Shown here piece after piece: positions 26,770 to 34,451 of a stretch of DNA of 64,000 bases. Under the pieces are notes generated by a model. It made no database searches, had not been told where the DNA came from, and saw nothing but the letters and a program-made list of their open reading frames with translations. A program made the position numbers and the translations under genes. Position 1 is the first letter of the stretch. Each line of letters opens with the position of its first letter. Source of the stretch: Sphingomonas sp. CFBP 13720 (GTDB taxonomy: Bacteria > Pseudomonadota > Alphaproteobacteria > Sphingomonadales > Sphingomonadaceae); NCBI RefSeq assembly GCF_014842075.1, contig NZ_JACYVA010000006.1:62001-126000 (forward strand), written 5' to 3'.

Positions 26770-28070
26770 CGCCGCACCCGTTCCTGACCCGCATCGCCGA
26801 ACTGGAACCGGCCATTGCTTATGGCGTGGTCCGGCGGGTGACGCCCGGCCGGATCGAGGCGACCGGCCCGATGGCGACGATCGGCGATCTGTGCCGCGTC
26901 GACGGGCGGCTGGCGGAGGTCGCGGCGGTCGATGCCGATACGCTGGTGCTGGTTCCGGTCGAGGACGGGGAGCCGGTGCGGATCGGTGCGCGGGTCGAGG
27001 CCGTGGCGCAGGGCGGACGGATCGGGGTCGGCGACGGCTATGGCGGACGCGCGATCGACGCGCTGGGCCGGCCGATCGACGGCGGCGCGGCGATCCGGCC
27101 GGCGGGGCATGTTCCGGCGCGCGGCGTCCCGCTTCCCCCACTGGAGCGCACGGCGTCCGACCATGTGCTGGAAACTGGCATTCGTGCGATCGACGCGCTG
27201 CTGACACTGGGTCGGGGCCAGCGGATCGGCGTGTTCGCGGCCAGCGGCGTCGGCAAGACCGCGCTGCTGGAACAGATCGTCGCGCAGACCCCGGCCACCC
27301 GCCGCATCCTGTGTCTGGTCGGGGAGCGCGGGCGCGAGGTCGCCGGGTTCTGGCGCAGCGTGTCGGCTTGGCCCGATGCGGATCGCGCGACGCTGGTGGC
27401 GGCGACGTCGGACGAAAGCGCGGCAATGCGCGCGCGCTGCGTATCGACCGCACTGTGCCTTGCCGAACACTGGCGCGACCGGGGCGAGCATGTCCTGCTG
27501 GTCGTCGATTCGGTCACGCGGCTGGCGATGGCGCTGCGCGAGATCGGGTTGGCAGCAGGCGAACCGCCGACGGTGCGGGCCTATACGCCGGGTGTCTTCG
27601 CCGCGTTGCCGCGCATCGTCGAACGGTGCGGCGCGACGCGATCGGGCGGTGCGATCACAACGGTGATGAGCGTGTTGAGCGAAACCGACGAGGTCGATGA
27701 TCCGATCGTGGAGACGATGAAGTCGCTGCTGGACGGGCATATCGTGTTGTCGCGTACGCTGGCCGATCGCGGGCATTTCCCGGCGATCGACCCGATCCGC
27801 AGCATCAGCCGACAGTCGGCAAGACTGATGACGCCGGACCATGCACAGGCGGCACGCGCCGCGATCGCGCATCTGGCGACGCATGACGAGGCGCGCGTGA
27901 TGATCGAAAGCGGCCTGTACCAGCCGGGGGCCAGTGCCGCGATCGACGCGGCGGTGGCGGCACGCGAGCCGCTGGCCAAGATCCTGCGGCAGGGTCAGGC
28001 GATCCGCACGCCGTTCACCGAGACGATCCGGCAGTTGACCGCACTGCACCGGGGGACGCGTCATGGCTGA
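26766..28070 (+). CDS. fliI: Flagellum-specific ATPase FliI
   Basis: The 434-residue F1-beta-like ATPase of the export apparatus. The Walker A motif is SGVGKTALLE with Lys164, after an RAIDALLTLGRGQRIGVFA segment; the Walker B region is LLVVDSVTRLAMALRE, and GVFAALPRIVERCG plus GAITTVMSVLSETDE follow. It energises substrate unfolding and delivery to the FlhA/B gate. Length and order are normal. It overlaps fliJ by 8 bp. Confidence 0.96.
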   Translation: MTPHPFLTRIAELEPAIAYGVVRRVTPGRIEATGPMATIGDLCRVDGRLAEVAAVDADTLVLVPVEDGEPVRIGARVEAVAQGGRIGVGDGYGGRAIDALGRPIDGGAAIRPAGHVPARGVPLPPLERTASDHVLETGIRAIDALLTLGRGQRIGVFAASGVGKTALLEQIVAQTPATRRILCLVGERGREVAGFWRSVSAWPDADRATLVAATSDESAAMRARCVSTALCLAEHWRDRGEHVLLVVDSVTRLAMALREIGLAAGEPPTVRAYTPGVFAALPRIVERCGATRSGGAITTVMSVLSETDEVDDPIVETMKSLLDGHIVLSRTLADRGHFPAIDPIRSISRQSARLMTPDHAQAARAAIAHLATHDEARVMIESGLYQPGASAAIDAAVAAREPLAKILRQGQAIRTPFTETIRQLTALHRGTRHG

Positions 28071-28494
28071 CCGGATTCCGAAGGCGTTGCAGATGGTCGT
28101 CGCCGCACGCGTCGACCGGGCCCGGGCGGCGCATGCGCGGGCGATGCGTGCCGAAGCGGACGCCCGAGCCGATGCGGCGACGGCGGATGCAGCGCTGTCC
28201 GAAGCGGGCGACGCATGGCAGCGCCACCTCACGGAGCGTTTCGACCCGGCGCTGGGCACGGCGTACGCCCGTGCCCTGACGCTATGCGCGGCGAACAGCG
28301 CGACGGCCATTGCGCAGCGGCACGACGCGGCGGCGGCGACCGCGCTGTCGGCGCAGGCGTGGCAGCGCGAGGACGCACGCCGTCGGGCGATGGAAACGCA
28401 TGCGAAGGCCGCCGCACGGCACGCGCGCCACCGCGCCGACGAACGGACGCTGGCCATGATCGCGGATCGGGAGACGTTCAAATGGCAGCGGTGA
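28063..28494 (+). CDS. fliJ: FliJ-like export chaperone/stalk protein
   Basis: A 143-residue, almost wholly alpha-helical and coiled-coil protein rich in Ala, Arg and Glu, directly after fliI. FliJ is the gamma-subunit-like stalk of the ATPase hexamer and is poorly conserved in sequence. The helical length, charge pattern and place in the operon support the call; no specific motif is strong. It starts 8 bp inside fliI and its end overlaps the next gene by 13 bp. Confidence 0.7.
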   Translation: MADRIPKALQMVVAARVDRARAAHARAMRAEADARADAATADAALSEAGDAWQRHLTERFDPALGTAYARALTLCAANSATAIAQRHDAAAATALSAQAWQREDARRRAMETHAKAAARHARHRADERTLAMIADRETFKWQR

Positions 28495-29192
28495 CGATCC
28501 AGCCGCCGGTCGACCGGCTTCCCCATGCGAGCGGTATCCAGAGCGTTTCGGCACCGGCGGTCCGGTTCGCCGATCTGTTGACGGCTTCGTCGTCGGCCTC
28601 TGCGTTGTCGCCCCGCGACGAGGTGCGCGCCGAACGGTTCAATCAGGACGGGTTCTTCGGCAGCGCGGTCGCTGGCGCCGTGCCGGTTGTGTCGGCGATC
28701 CCGCCAGCGGCGGTCGAGCCGGTTGAAGGCCCGATCGAGGTGGTGGCGAGCCAAATCGCCGTGTCTGGGGCGGGGGCCGGTACGACCGGAACGGTCGTCG
28801 CGGGACGGATCGTGCAGGCGACGATGCCTGAAAGGCCGACCGCCGGGCGGTCCGCGCCAGTGTCGCTGATGCTGCGAGCGCCGGGCATCATCGCCGGTGC
28901 GACGCCGCGTCCTGCCGATCTTCGCGCTCCCGTACGTGCCGCGGCTTCGGCTCTCGCGCCGAAGTCGCCGGCCGTGCGGCAACCGCCGCTGCCCGCCGGG
29001 GCGTTCGTCGCGGTCGCGGTCCACGCCGCCGCGCGGGGCATCGAGGTCGCGGCGCAGGTCGACGGGCTGAGCGAGCAAGAGCGAAGCGTGCTGGCCGACG
29101 AGGTCGCGGGGATGCTGTCCGCGCATGGCTATCCACCCGCCTATGTCACGATCATCGCCGCGCCGCGCGGCCTGCAACGGGAACGACGTTGA
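28482..29192 (+). CDS. Unrecognised protein in the fliK position
   Basis: A 236-residue protein with a low-complexity Ala/Pro/Val/Ser-rich N-terminal two thirds and a small folded-looking C-terminal segment (AFVAVAVHAAARGIEVAAQV, then DGLSEQERSVLADEVAGMLS). FliK, the hook-length ruler, has this kind of disordered body plus compact C-terminal domain, and lies before flgD in many operons. The FliK C-terminal hallmark (L-x-P-x-x-LG-x-V-x-V) is not found, so the assignment is by position only. It shares bases with fliJ at the start and with flgD at the end. Confidence 0.5.
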   Translation: MAAVTIQPPVDRLPHASGIQSVSAPAVRFADLLTASSSASALSPRDEVRAERFNQDGFFGSAVAGAVPVVSAIPPAAVEPVEGPIEVVASQIAVSGAGAGTTGTVVAGRIVQATMPERPTAGRSAPVSLMLRAPGIIAGATPRPADLRAPVRAAASALAPKSPAVRQPPLPAGAFVAVAVHAAARGIEVAAQVDGLSEQERSVLADEVAGMLSAHGYPPAYVTIIAAPRGLQRERR

Positions 29193-29635
29193 TGCAGACC
29201 GCCCCGATCACCCCGGTCGCTCCCGGCACGCCCGCCAGCGATCCGGTTGCGCCGGATACGGCGACGAGTGCGTTCGGCCTCGGCTTCGATGCGCTGCTCA
29301 AGATCATCCTGACGCAGCTGACCTATCAGGACCCGTTGAAGCCGATGGATAATTTCCAGTTCGTTTCGCAGCTCGCGCAATTTTCGCAGGTTCAGCAGGT
29401 CCAGACTACGAACGACCGGCTGGAATCGCTGATGGCGGTTCAGGCGACCAATCAGGCGACGGGGCTTCTGGGCCGCCGGGTCGACGTGGCCGCCGGGGCG
29501 GCGACGCTGTCGGGCGTGGTGACCGCCGTCGCGCTGTCCGGTGGCGTCGCCACCGTCACCATCGACACCGACGACGACCGCACCATCAGCGGGATCGCGA
29601 TCGGGACCATCGTCCAGGTCAGGGAGAATAATTGA
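29192..29635 (+). CDS. flgD: Flagellar hook capping protein FlgD, short form
   Basis: FlgD forms the cap under which FlgE assembles. The conserved N-terminal segment is excellent: LLKIILTQLTYQDPLKPMDN followed by FQFVSQLAQFSQVQQV. At 147 residues it is shorter than the usual 220; the C-terminal part retains a Tudor-like stretch (LLGRRVDVAAGAATLSGVV and GIAIGTIVQV) without the inserted fibronectin-like domain. The ATG at 29192 overlaps the preceding stop by one base; a TTG three bases earlier is an alternative. Confidence 0.9.
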   Translation: MQTAPITPVAPGTPASDPVAPDTATSAFGLGFDALLKIILTQLTYQDPLKPMDNFQFVSQLAQFSQVQQVQTTNDRLESLMAVQATNQATGLLGRRVDVAAGAATLSGVVTAVALSGGVATVTIDTDDDRTISGIAIGTIVQVRENN

Positions 29636-30813
29636 TGTTCGGTGCCATCTATATCGGGCTTAGCGGCCTGAACGCCTATTCGCGGGGGCTGCAACAGGTC
29701 AGCAACAACGTCGCGAACCTGAACACCACGGGGTTCAAAGGATCGACGGTCAGTTTCCGCAACCTGTACGGCGCGTCGGATCGCGGCGGACTGTCGATGA
29801 CCGGGAAGGGCGGCGGCGACGGCTATGGCGTCGCGGTGGCCGACAGCACGCTGAACTTCAAACAGGGCGAATTGCGGCCTACCGACCGCGATCTCGACCT
29901 GTCGGTCGACGGCAACGGTTTCCTGGTGCTGCTCGATGGCGACCGGACGCTCTATGCCCGTACCGGCAGTTTCGAGGTCGATCCGGCGGGCTTCATCGTG
30001 ATGACCGGCACCGATTACCGGCTGGCGACGCTGGACGGCAACGGGCGTGCGGTCAGCCTGTCGATCGACGCGCAGCGCACCAGCGCGCCCAAGCCGACCA
30101 GCGCGATCCGCTTTGCCGACAATCTTTCATCGACCGCGCAGAGCTTTGCCGTCGGTGACCTGCGCGTGTTCGACGCGACCGGCGCGGCGCATGTGTGGAC
30201 GGCGCAATTCACGCGCGACGCGAATGCCGCCGCAGGTAGCTGGTCGATCGCGGTCACCGACGACACGGGCGCGGCGATCGGGACGCAGACGCTGAAATTC
30301 ATCGGCGGGATGGTAGATCCCGCGACCTCGAGGCTCGATTTCACCGATGCTGCGTCGGGGCTGACCGTCGCGTTCGATTTTTCCGGCGGCGTTTCATCCT
30401 TTTCGGGCGGCGAGGTGTCGACGCTGCGGGCGGCGAACATCGACGGCTATGGCGCGGGCACGGTTACCGGCATCGCCGCCGATGCCGAGGGCCGGCTGGA
30501 ACTGTCCTATTCCAACGGACAGAGCGTCGATGGCGGGGCGATCGCGCTGGCCGATTTCCGCGATCCCACCGCGCTGGAACAGCGCAACGGCGTGTTCGCG
30601 GAGCAGGTGCCGGGGCAGCGGATGCTGCTGGCCAGCGACGACCCGCGCGTCGGGCTGGTGCGGTCGCAACGGCTGGAGGCGTCGAACGTCGACCTGTCGC
30701 AGCAATTCGGCGATCTGATCCTGATCCAGCGCGGCTTTCAGGCATCGTCGCAGATCGTCAGCGTGTCGAACGACATGATTCAGCAGCTGTTCGGCATCCG
30801 GGGGCAGGGTTGA
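29635..30813 (+). CDS. flgE: Flagellar hook protein FlgE
   Basis: The 392-residue hook subunit. The N-terminus has YIGLSGLNAYSRGLQQVSNN and VANLNTTGFKGS, then LDLSVDGNGFLVLLDGDRT; the C-terminus has RSQRLEASNVDLSQQFGDLI and a helix ending ISQQ-type SNDMIQQLFGI. The middle Gly/Ala/Thr-rich beta domains are typical and variable. An AGGGAG ribosome binding site at 29621-29626 favours ATG 29635; the TTG at 29632 is possible. A hook implies this locus builds more than a bare export gate. Confidence 0.92.
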   Translation: MFGAIYIGLSGLNAYSRGLQQVSNNVANLNTTGFKGSTVSFRNLYGASDRGGLSMTGKGGGDGYGVAVADSTLNFKQGELRPTDRDLDLSVDGNGFLVLLDGDRTLYARTGSFEVDPAGFIVMTGTDYRLATLDGNGRAVSLSIDAQRTSAPKPTSAIRFADNLSSTAQSFAVGDLRVFDATGAAHVWTAQFTRDANAAAGSWSIAVTDDTGAAIGTQTLKFIGGMVDPATSRLDFTDAASGLTVAFDFSGGVSSFSGGEVSTLRAANIDGYGAGTVTGIAADAEGRLELSYSNGQSVDGGAIALADFRDPTALEQRNGVFAEQVPGQRMLLASDDPRVGLVRSQRLEASNVDLSQQFGDLILIQRGFQASSQIVSVSNDMIQQLFGIRGQG

Positions 30814-30815
30814 CC

Positions 30816-31532
30816 ATGGTCGCGACACGATGGCTGCCGGCCGATACCCGGCCCCCCGCCGCGCTCAACGCGTTGTTCGCCGCGCCGGTCGCCGCATGGG
30901 CGGCGCACTGGTTCGCGGACGGGCAGGTTCGGACACCGCGCCTCGAACAGGGCGCGAGCGGCGCGCTGGCTTGGCGGGAAGACGATGCCGGGCTGGCGAT
31001 CGGGTTCGCGCCCGATACCGCGCTGGCGATCGGCGCGCATATCCTTGGCCTGTCGGGGCAAGCACGCGACGGGGCGGATCGCGCGCTGATGGAAAGCATG
31101 GCCGAACCGTGCCTGATCGATCTTCGCGACCGGCTGGCCGCGCTGACCGGCGGCGGCGGCGGGGCGCGTCCGGTGACGCATGTACCACGCTGGAGCGCCA
31201 CGCTTCGCGACGGGCTGGCGTTCGGACTGTCGGATGCGCTGTTCGCCGCGCTGTGCGTGCGGACGTTGCCACCGGTAACGCCGGAGCCGCTGGGATCGGG
31301 TGCGCAGGCGCTGGCGGCGATCGGGGTGTCGGTCAGCGCTACGGTCGGCCGGGCGGCGATGCGCGTGGCCGATCTGCGCGCGCTGGAGGTCGGCGACGTG
31401 GTGGTGCTCGACCACCCGCTCGCCGATCCGGTCCCGATTGCGGTGGATGGCCGTCCGCTGCCGCGCGGTCGCGTTCGCGTGGTCCCCGCCCACCCGGCCC
31501 CGGTTCTGGAGATCGTCGATGTCGCAGCGTGA
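30816..31532 (+). CDS. FliM-like switch protein, reduced
   Basis: A 238-residue protein before fliN. The C-terminal 80 residues look like a SpoA (surface presentation of antigens) domain: VSVSATVGRAAMRVADLRAL, then EVGDVVVLDHPL and a final strand VLEIVDV. The middle contains a GGGGGARPV segment where FliM has its GGxG motif. True FliM is about 330 residues and begins with a CheY-binding LSQ-x-EIDALL motif; that motif is absent here, and the N-terminal part is short and Ala/Trp-rich. It may be a divergent FliM or an HrcQ/SctQ-like protein. The ATG at 30816 sits 2 bp after the flgE stop. Confidence 0.6.
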   Translation: MVATRWLPADTRPPAALNALFAAPVAAWAAHWFADGQVRTPRLEQGASGALAWREDDAGLAIGFAPDTALAIGAHILGLSGQARDGADRALMESMAEPCLIDLRDRLAALTGGGGGARPVTHVPRWSATLRDGLAFGLSDALFAALCVRTLPPVTPEPLGSGAQALAAIGVSVSATVGRAAMRVADLRALEVGDVVVLDHPLADPVPIAVDGRPLPRGRVRVVPAHPAPVLEIVDVAA

Positions 31533-31542
31533 AGGATCGACC

Positions 31543-31812
31543 ATGAACGACGGCAGCCCATCGGTTCCTTGCGTCAGCCCGACGTTGATCGACAGCGTCG
31601 CGGTCGAACTGGACGCGATGCTGGGGAAGGCGCGGATGACCGTCGGCGCGCTGACCGCGCTGAAACCCGGCGCGGTCGTGCCGCTCGACGCGGCGCTCAA
31701 TCGGCAGGTCGAGTTGCGGCTGGGCGAGGTGACGGTCGCGCGCGGCGAACTGGTCGCGGTCGATGACCGGTTCGGGGTCCGGTTGACGGAGATCGCGCAG
31801 TGGCCGGAATGA
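31543..31812 (+). CDS. fliN: Flagellar switch protein FliN
   Basis: An 89-residue SpoA-domain protein, a clear FliN: VAVELDAMLGKARMTVGALT, ALKPGAVVPLDAALNRQVEL, a RLGEVTVARGELVAVDD segment, and RFGVRLTEI at the end. FliN lines the lower C ring and docks FliH. The ATG at 31543 has GAAGGA at 31531-31536 and is preferred over an ATG at 31519 that overlaps the FliM-like gene. It overlaps fliO by 4 bp. Confidence 0.92.
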   Translation: MNDGSPSVPCVSPTLIDSVAVELDAMLGKARMTVGALTALKPGAVVPLDAALNRQVELRLGEVTVARGELVAVDDRFGVRLTEIAQWPE

Positions 31813-32126
31813 CGGTCCTTGCCGCCGCACCGGTGCGGCTGGGCGGGGGCGCGGCGTTCGACGTGTCGTCGACGCGGATCGTCGGCGCGCTGCTGCTGTG
31901 CCTGATGCTCGCCGCGCTAGCGGCGGTGCTGCTGAAGCGCGGCGGCGGACGACTGGTCCCGACCGGACGCGCCGGACGTCGGATCGCCGTCGTCGAAAGC
32001 CGCCGGGTCAGTGCGCACGCCGACCTGTGCCTGTTGCGGTGCGACGACCGTGAATATTTAGTGCTGTCGTCCGCCGCTGGGCAACAGGTGCTGCGGTCCG
32101 AACCCGCGACGGAGCCGACGCCGTGA
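31809..32126 (+). CDS. fliO: Flagellar export gate assembly factor FliO
   Basis: A 105-residue membrane protein with a single helix (IVGALLLCLMLAALAAVLL at about 25-43), a basic stretch (GGGRLVPTGRAGRRI), and a small cytoplasmic beta domain with VVESRRVSAHADLCLLRCDD. FliO helps assemble the FliP ring and is poorly conserved; this topology between fliN and fliP is typical. A GTG at 31800 would add three residues. Confidence 0.8.
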   Translation: MTVLAAAPVRLGGGAAFDVSSTRIVGALLLCLMLAALAAVLLKRGGGRLVPTGRAGRRIAVVESRRVSAHADLCLLRCDDREYLVLSSAAGQQVLRSEPATEPTP

Positions 32127-32791
32127 GCGCGCTGATCGCCGCAGCGCCGGTCGCCGGGGGCGTGATCGGCACCGACGTCGTGCGGACCGCGCTGATCCTG
32201 ACGCTGCTCGCGGTGTTGCCCGCGATCGTTATCAGCATGACCAGTTTCGTGCGGACGGTGATCGTGCTGTCGATGGTGCGCCACGCATTCGGCATGCCGG
32301 AAACGCCGCCGACCCCGGTGCTGATCGCGCTGTCGCTGTTCCTGACCGCGTTCACGATGGGGCCGACGATGACCCGCATCAACGCCGACGCGCTGCAACC
32401 GCTGATGGCGGGGCGGATCGGGGTCGAGCAGGCGATGACCGCCGGGGCCGCGCCGTTGCGCCGTTTCATGCTGGCGCAGACGCGCGATTCCGATCTGGAA
32501 TCGATCTATGCGATCAGCCGCACGCCGCTGCCGCGACGGGCGGAGGATGTCGAGACGCTGAAGCTGGCCCCCGCCTTCATCCTCAACGAACTGCGCGTGT
32601 CGTTCACGATCGGGTTCGTGATCCTGTTGCCGTTCCTGCTGATCGACCTGGTCGTGGCGAGCATCCTCCTTGCGCTGGGAATGATGATGGTCCCGCCGGC
32701 GACCATTTCCCTGCCGATCAAGATCCTGATGTTCGTGCTGATCGATGGGTGGGGGCTGGTGTTGCAAGGGGTGCTCGGCAGTTTCCGATGA
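32123..32791 (+). CDS. fliP: Flagellar export gate protein FliP
   Basis: The 222-residue core gate subunit (five copies with FliQ and FliR). Signatures are SMTSFVRTVIVLSMVRHAFG, FLTAFTMGP, and the C-terminal ILNELRVSFTIGFVILLPFL and LIDLVVASILLALGMMMV and PATISLPIKILMF, all typical of the FliP/SctR family. The start is GTG 32123, overlapping fliO; there is no obvious cleavable signal peptide, only an Ala/Val-rich leader. It overlaps the next gene by 4 bp. Confidence 0.95.
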   Translation: MSALIAAAPVAGGVIGTDVVRTALILTLLAVLPAIVISMTSFVRTVIVLSMVRHAFGMPETPPTPVLIALSLFLTAFTMGPTMTRINADALQPLMAGRIGVEQAMTAGAAPLRRFMLAQTRDSDLESIYAISRTPLPRRAEDVETLKLAPAFILNELRVSFTIGFVILLPFLLIDLVVASILLALGMMMVPPATISLPIKILMFVLIDGWGLVLQGVLGSFR

Positions 32792-33519
32792 CGCGCAGGA
32801 CCGGCCTATATCTCGTGCAGATGCCGCCGCGGGTCGAGGCGTCGCTGTGGCGGCGGCTGCGGTTCGAGCAAGAAGTACGGTGCCGCGAACAGATCTTCAG
32901 CCGCTATCGCACGCTGGCGCGCACGATCGCGCGACGGCAGCATGGGCGGCGACCGAAACATGGCGCCGATCTGGGCGATATGGAGCATTTCGCCTATGAG
33001 GGGCTGTTGCAGGCGATCGACCGCTACGATCCGCTGCGTGGCATCCCGTTCGGCGCCTATGCGCGGCGGCGGATCGTCGGCAGCATCGCCGACGGATCGG
33101 CGCGGATGAGCGAAAGCGACGCGACCTTTTCACAACGCCGCCGGATCGAAACCGATCGCGCCCGGTCGCTGTGCGATGTTCAGGACCGCGATCCGGTCGC
33201 GGCGCTGGCGGCGCTGGTATCGGGTCTGGCGATCGGCCTGATGCTGGAGGGGAGCACGCTGGTGGTCGGTGCGGACGGCGTCGATCCGCGCCCCAACGCG
33301 TATCAGAGCCTCGAATGGCGCGAGTTGCACATGGTGCTGGGACGCGGCATCGCGGAGTTGCCGGAGCGCGAGGCGACGATCATCCGCCAACATTACGAAG
33401 GCGGCGTCGGCTTCGTCCAGATCGCGGACCTGCTGGGCCTGTCGAAAGGGCGGGTGTCACAGCTTCATGCCGCAGCGCTGGGCCGGTTGCGCCGGCGACT
33501 GCACGGATATCGGAGATAG
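32788..33519 (+). CDS. FliA/sigma-28-like RNA polymerase sigma factor
   Basis: A 243-residue sigma-70 family protein of FliA type. Region 2 reads REQIFSRYRTLARTIARRQH, with DMEHFAYEGLLQAIDRYDP and IPFGAYARRRIVGSIADG; region 4 contains LPEREATIIRQHYEGG and a helix-turn-helix segment FVQIADLLGLSKGRVSQLHA. FliA factors drive late flagellar genes such as flagellin. The gene overlaps fliP by 4 bp, so it is produced with the export gate. No FlgM anti-sigma gene is seen in the window. Confidence 0.85.
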   Translation: MTRRTGLYLVQMPPRVEASLWRRLRFEQEVRCREQIFSRYRTLARTIARRQHGRRPKHGADLGDMEHFAYEGLLQAIDRYDPLRGIPFGAYARRRIVGSIADGSARMSESDATFSQRRRIETDRARSLCDVQDRDPVAALAALVSGLAIGLMLEGSTLVVGADGVDPRPNAYQSLEWRELHMVLGRGIAELPEREATIIRQHYEGGVGFVQIADLLGLSKGRVSQLHAAALGRLRRRLHGYRR

Positions 33520-33522
33520 GTG

Positions 33523-34071
33523 ATGTGCGACGACGACGATATCCGCCGGGTGCTTGCGGCCGCCGAAGAAGGCCCGGACAAGGCGGTGCCGATCGCCGAC
33601 CGGTTGATCGCGGCGCATCCGGACGATGCCCGGCTGCATTTCCTGCGCGGATCGATGCTGGCGGGCAGCGGCCGTCCGATCGAGGCGCATGCATCGCTGT
33701 CGCGCGCGGTGGCGCTGGCCCCCGATTTCGCGCTCGCCCGGTTCCAGTTGGGGTTTTTCGAACTGACGTCGGCGGAACCGTTGCGGGCGCAGACGACATG
33801 GGAACCGCTCAACGCCCTGCCCACCGAACATCCGCTTCGCCGGTTCGTCGTTGGCCTGACGCACCTGATCCACGACCGGTTCGCGGATGCGATCGTCGAA
33901 CTGGAAGCGGGGATCGCGGCGAACGTGGAGACCCAGCCGCTCAATCACGACATGCGCCTGATCATCGACCAGTGCGCGGCGCTGATCGATCCGGCGGTGC
34001 CGGATGTCGCGGAGGCATCGGCGACCTCGTTCCTGTTGGGGCAGCCGGGCGGGCGGGGCGGGGCGCATTGA
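33523..34071 (+). CDS. TPR-repeat protein in flagellar block
   Basis: A 182-residue protein with two to three tetratricopeptide-like helical pairs (ADRLIAAHPDDARLHFLRGS, ASLSRAVALAPDFALARFQL and another near residue 110). TPR proteins mediate protein contacts; in export systems they often act as chaperones or assembly factors. The start ATG at 33523 follows the sigma factor by 3 bp; a GTG lies one codon before. It has no known counterpart in the core flagellar set and its exact role is unknown. Confidence 0.65.
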   Translation: MCDDDDIRRVLAAAEEGPDKAVPIADRLIAAHPDDARLHFLRGSMLAGSGRPIEAHASLSRAVALAPDFALARFQLGFFELTSAEPLRAQTTWEPLNALPTEHPLRRFVVGLTHLIHDRFADAIVELEAGIAANVETQPLNHDMRLIIDQCAALIDPAVPDVAEASATSFLLGQPGGRGGAH

Positions 34072-34406
34072 GGGTCGCCGGGACCGACCATGTCCTGCTG
34101 CTGCTGCGCGACAAGCTGTCGCGTCTGGCGCGCGAGGGGGCGGGGGGTACGCGGCGGGCGGCGACCCCTGATGCCGCGCCACGTCCGGTCGACCGGCTGC
34201 GCGCGATGGCGAGGTTCGACGCGCTGGGCGAGGACGAACGGCGACGCGCCGTGGTCCACGGGTTGCTGACCGAGGAACTGGGCGAGGCGATCGCCAATGA
34301 TGCGGCATTCGGTGCGGTGCTGGACGACGTGTTGCGGATCGTGGGAGCGATGCCGGGCGGTCCCGCGATGATCGATCGCGCCGCCGATGCGATGCGCGGG
34401 CGATGA
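34068..34406 (+). CDS. Hypothetical protein ending the plus-strand flagellar block (TTG start)
   Basis: A 112-residue helical protein. The only start that fits is the TTG at 34068, overlapping the TPR stop by 4 bp. Visible features are a hydrophobic-charged first helix (DHVLLLLRDKLSRLAREG), a basic Ala/Pro linker, and a C-terminal helical part (ALGEDERRRAVVHGLLTEEL and FGAVLDDVLRIVGA). I cannot assign it; size and place suggest an assembly or regulatory accessory protein. Confidence 0.5.
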   Translation: MRVAGTDHVLLLLRDKLSRLAREGAGGTRRAATPDAAPRPVDRLRAMARFDALGEDERRRAVVHGLLTEELGEAIANDAAFGAVLDDVLRIVGAMPGGPAMIDRAADAMRGR

Positions 34407-34451
34407 ACGCAGGGTAAGGCCGTAGCCGTCGCGGATATTGTGTCCGTCCCG

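Noticed and set aside
26547-29177. An 876-codon open frame on the minus strand, opposite fliI, fliJ and the fliK-position gene
   Set aside because: Same cause. The plus strand encodes a clear FliI with Walker motifs; the minus product is rich in Arg, Asp and His and matches nothing.
30816-31532. Calling the FliM-like gene a pseudogene
   Set aside because: It is an intact frame in a tight operon with a plausible SpoA domain; reduced size is shared by other genes of the locus, which argues for adaptation rather than decay.
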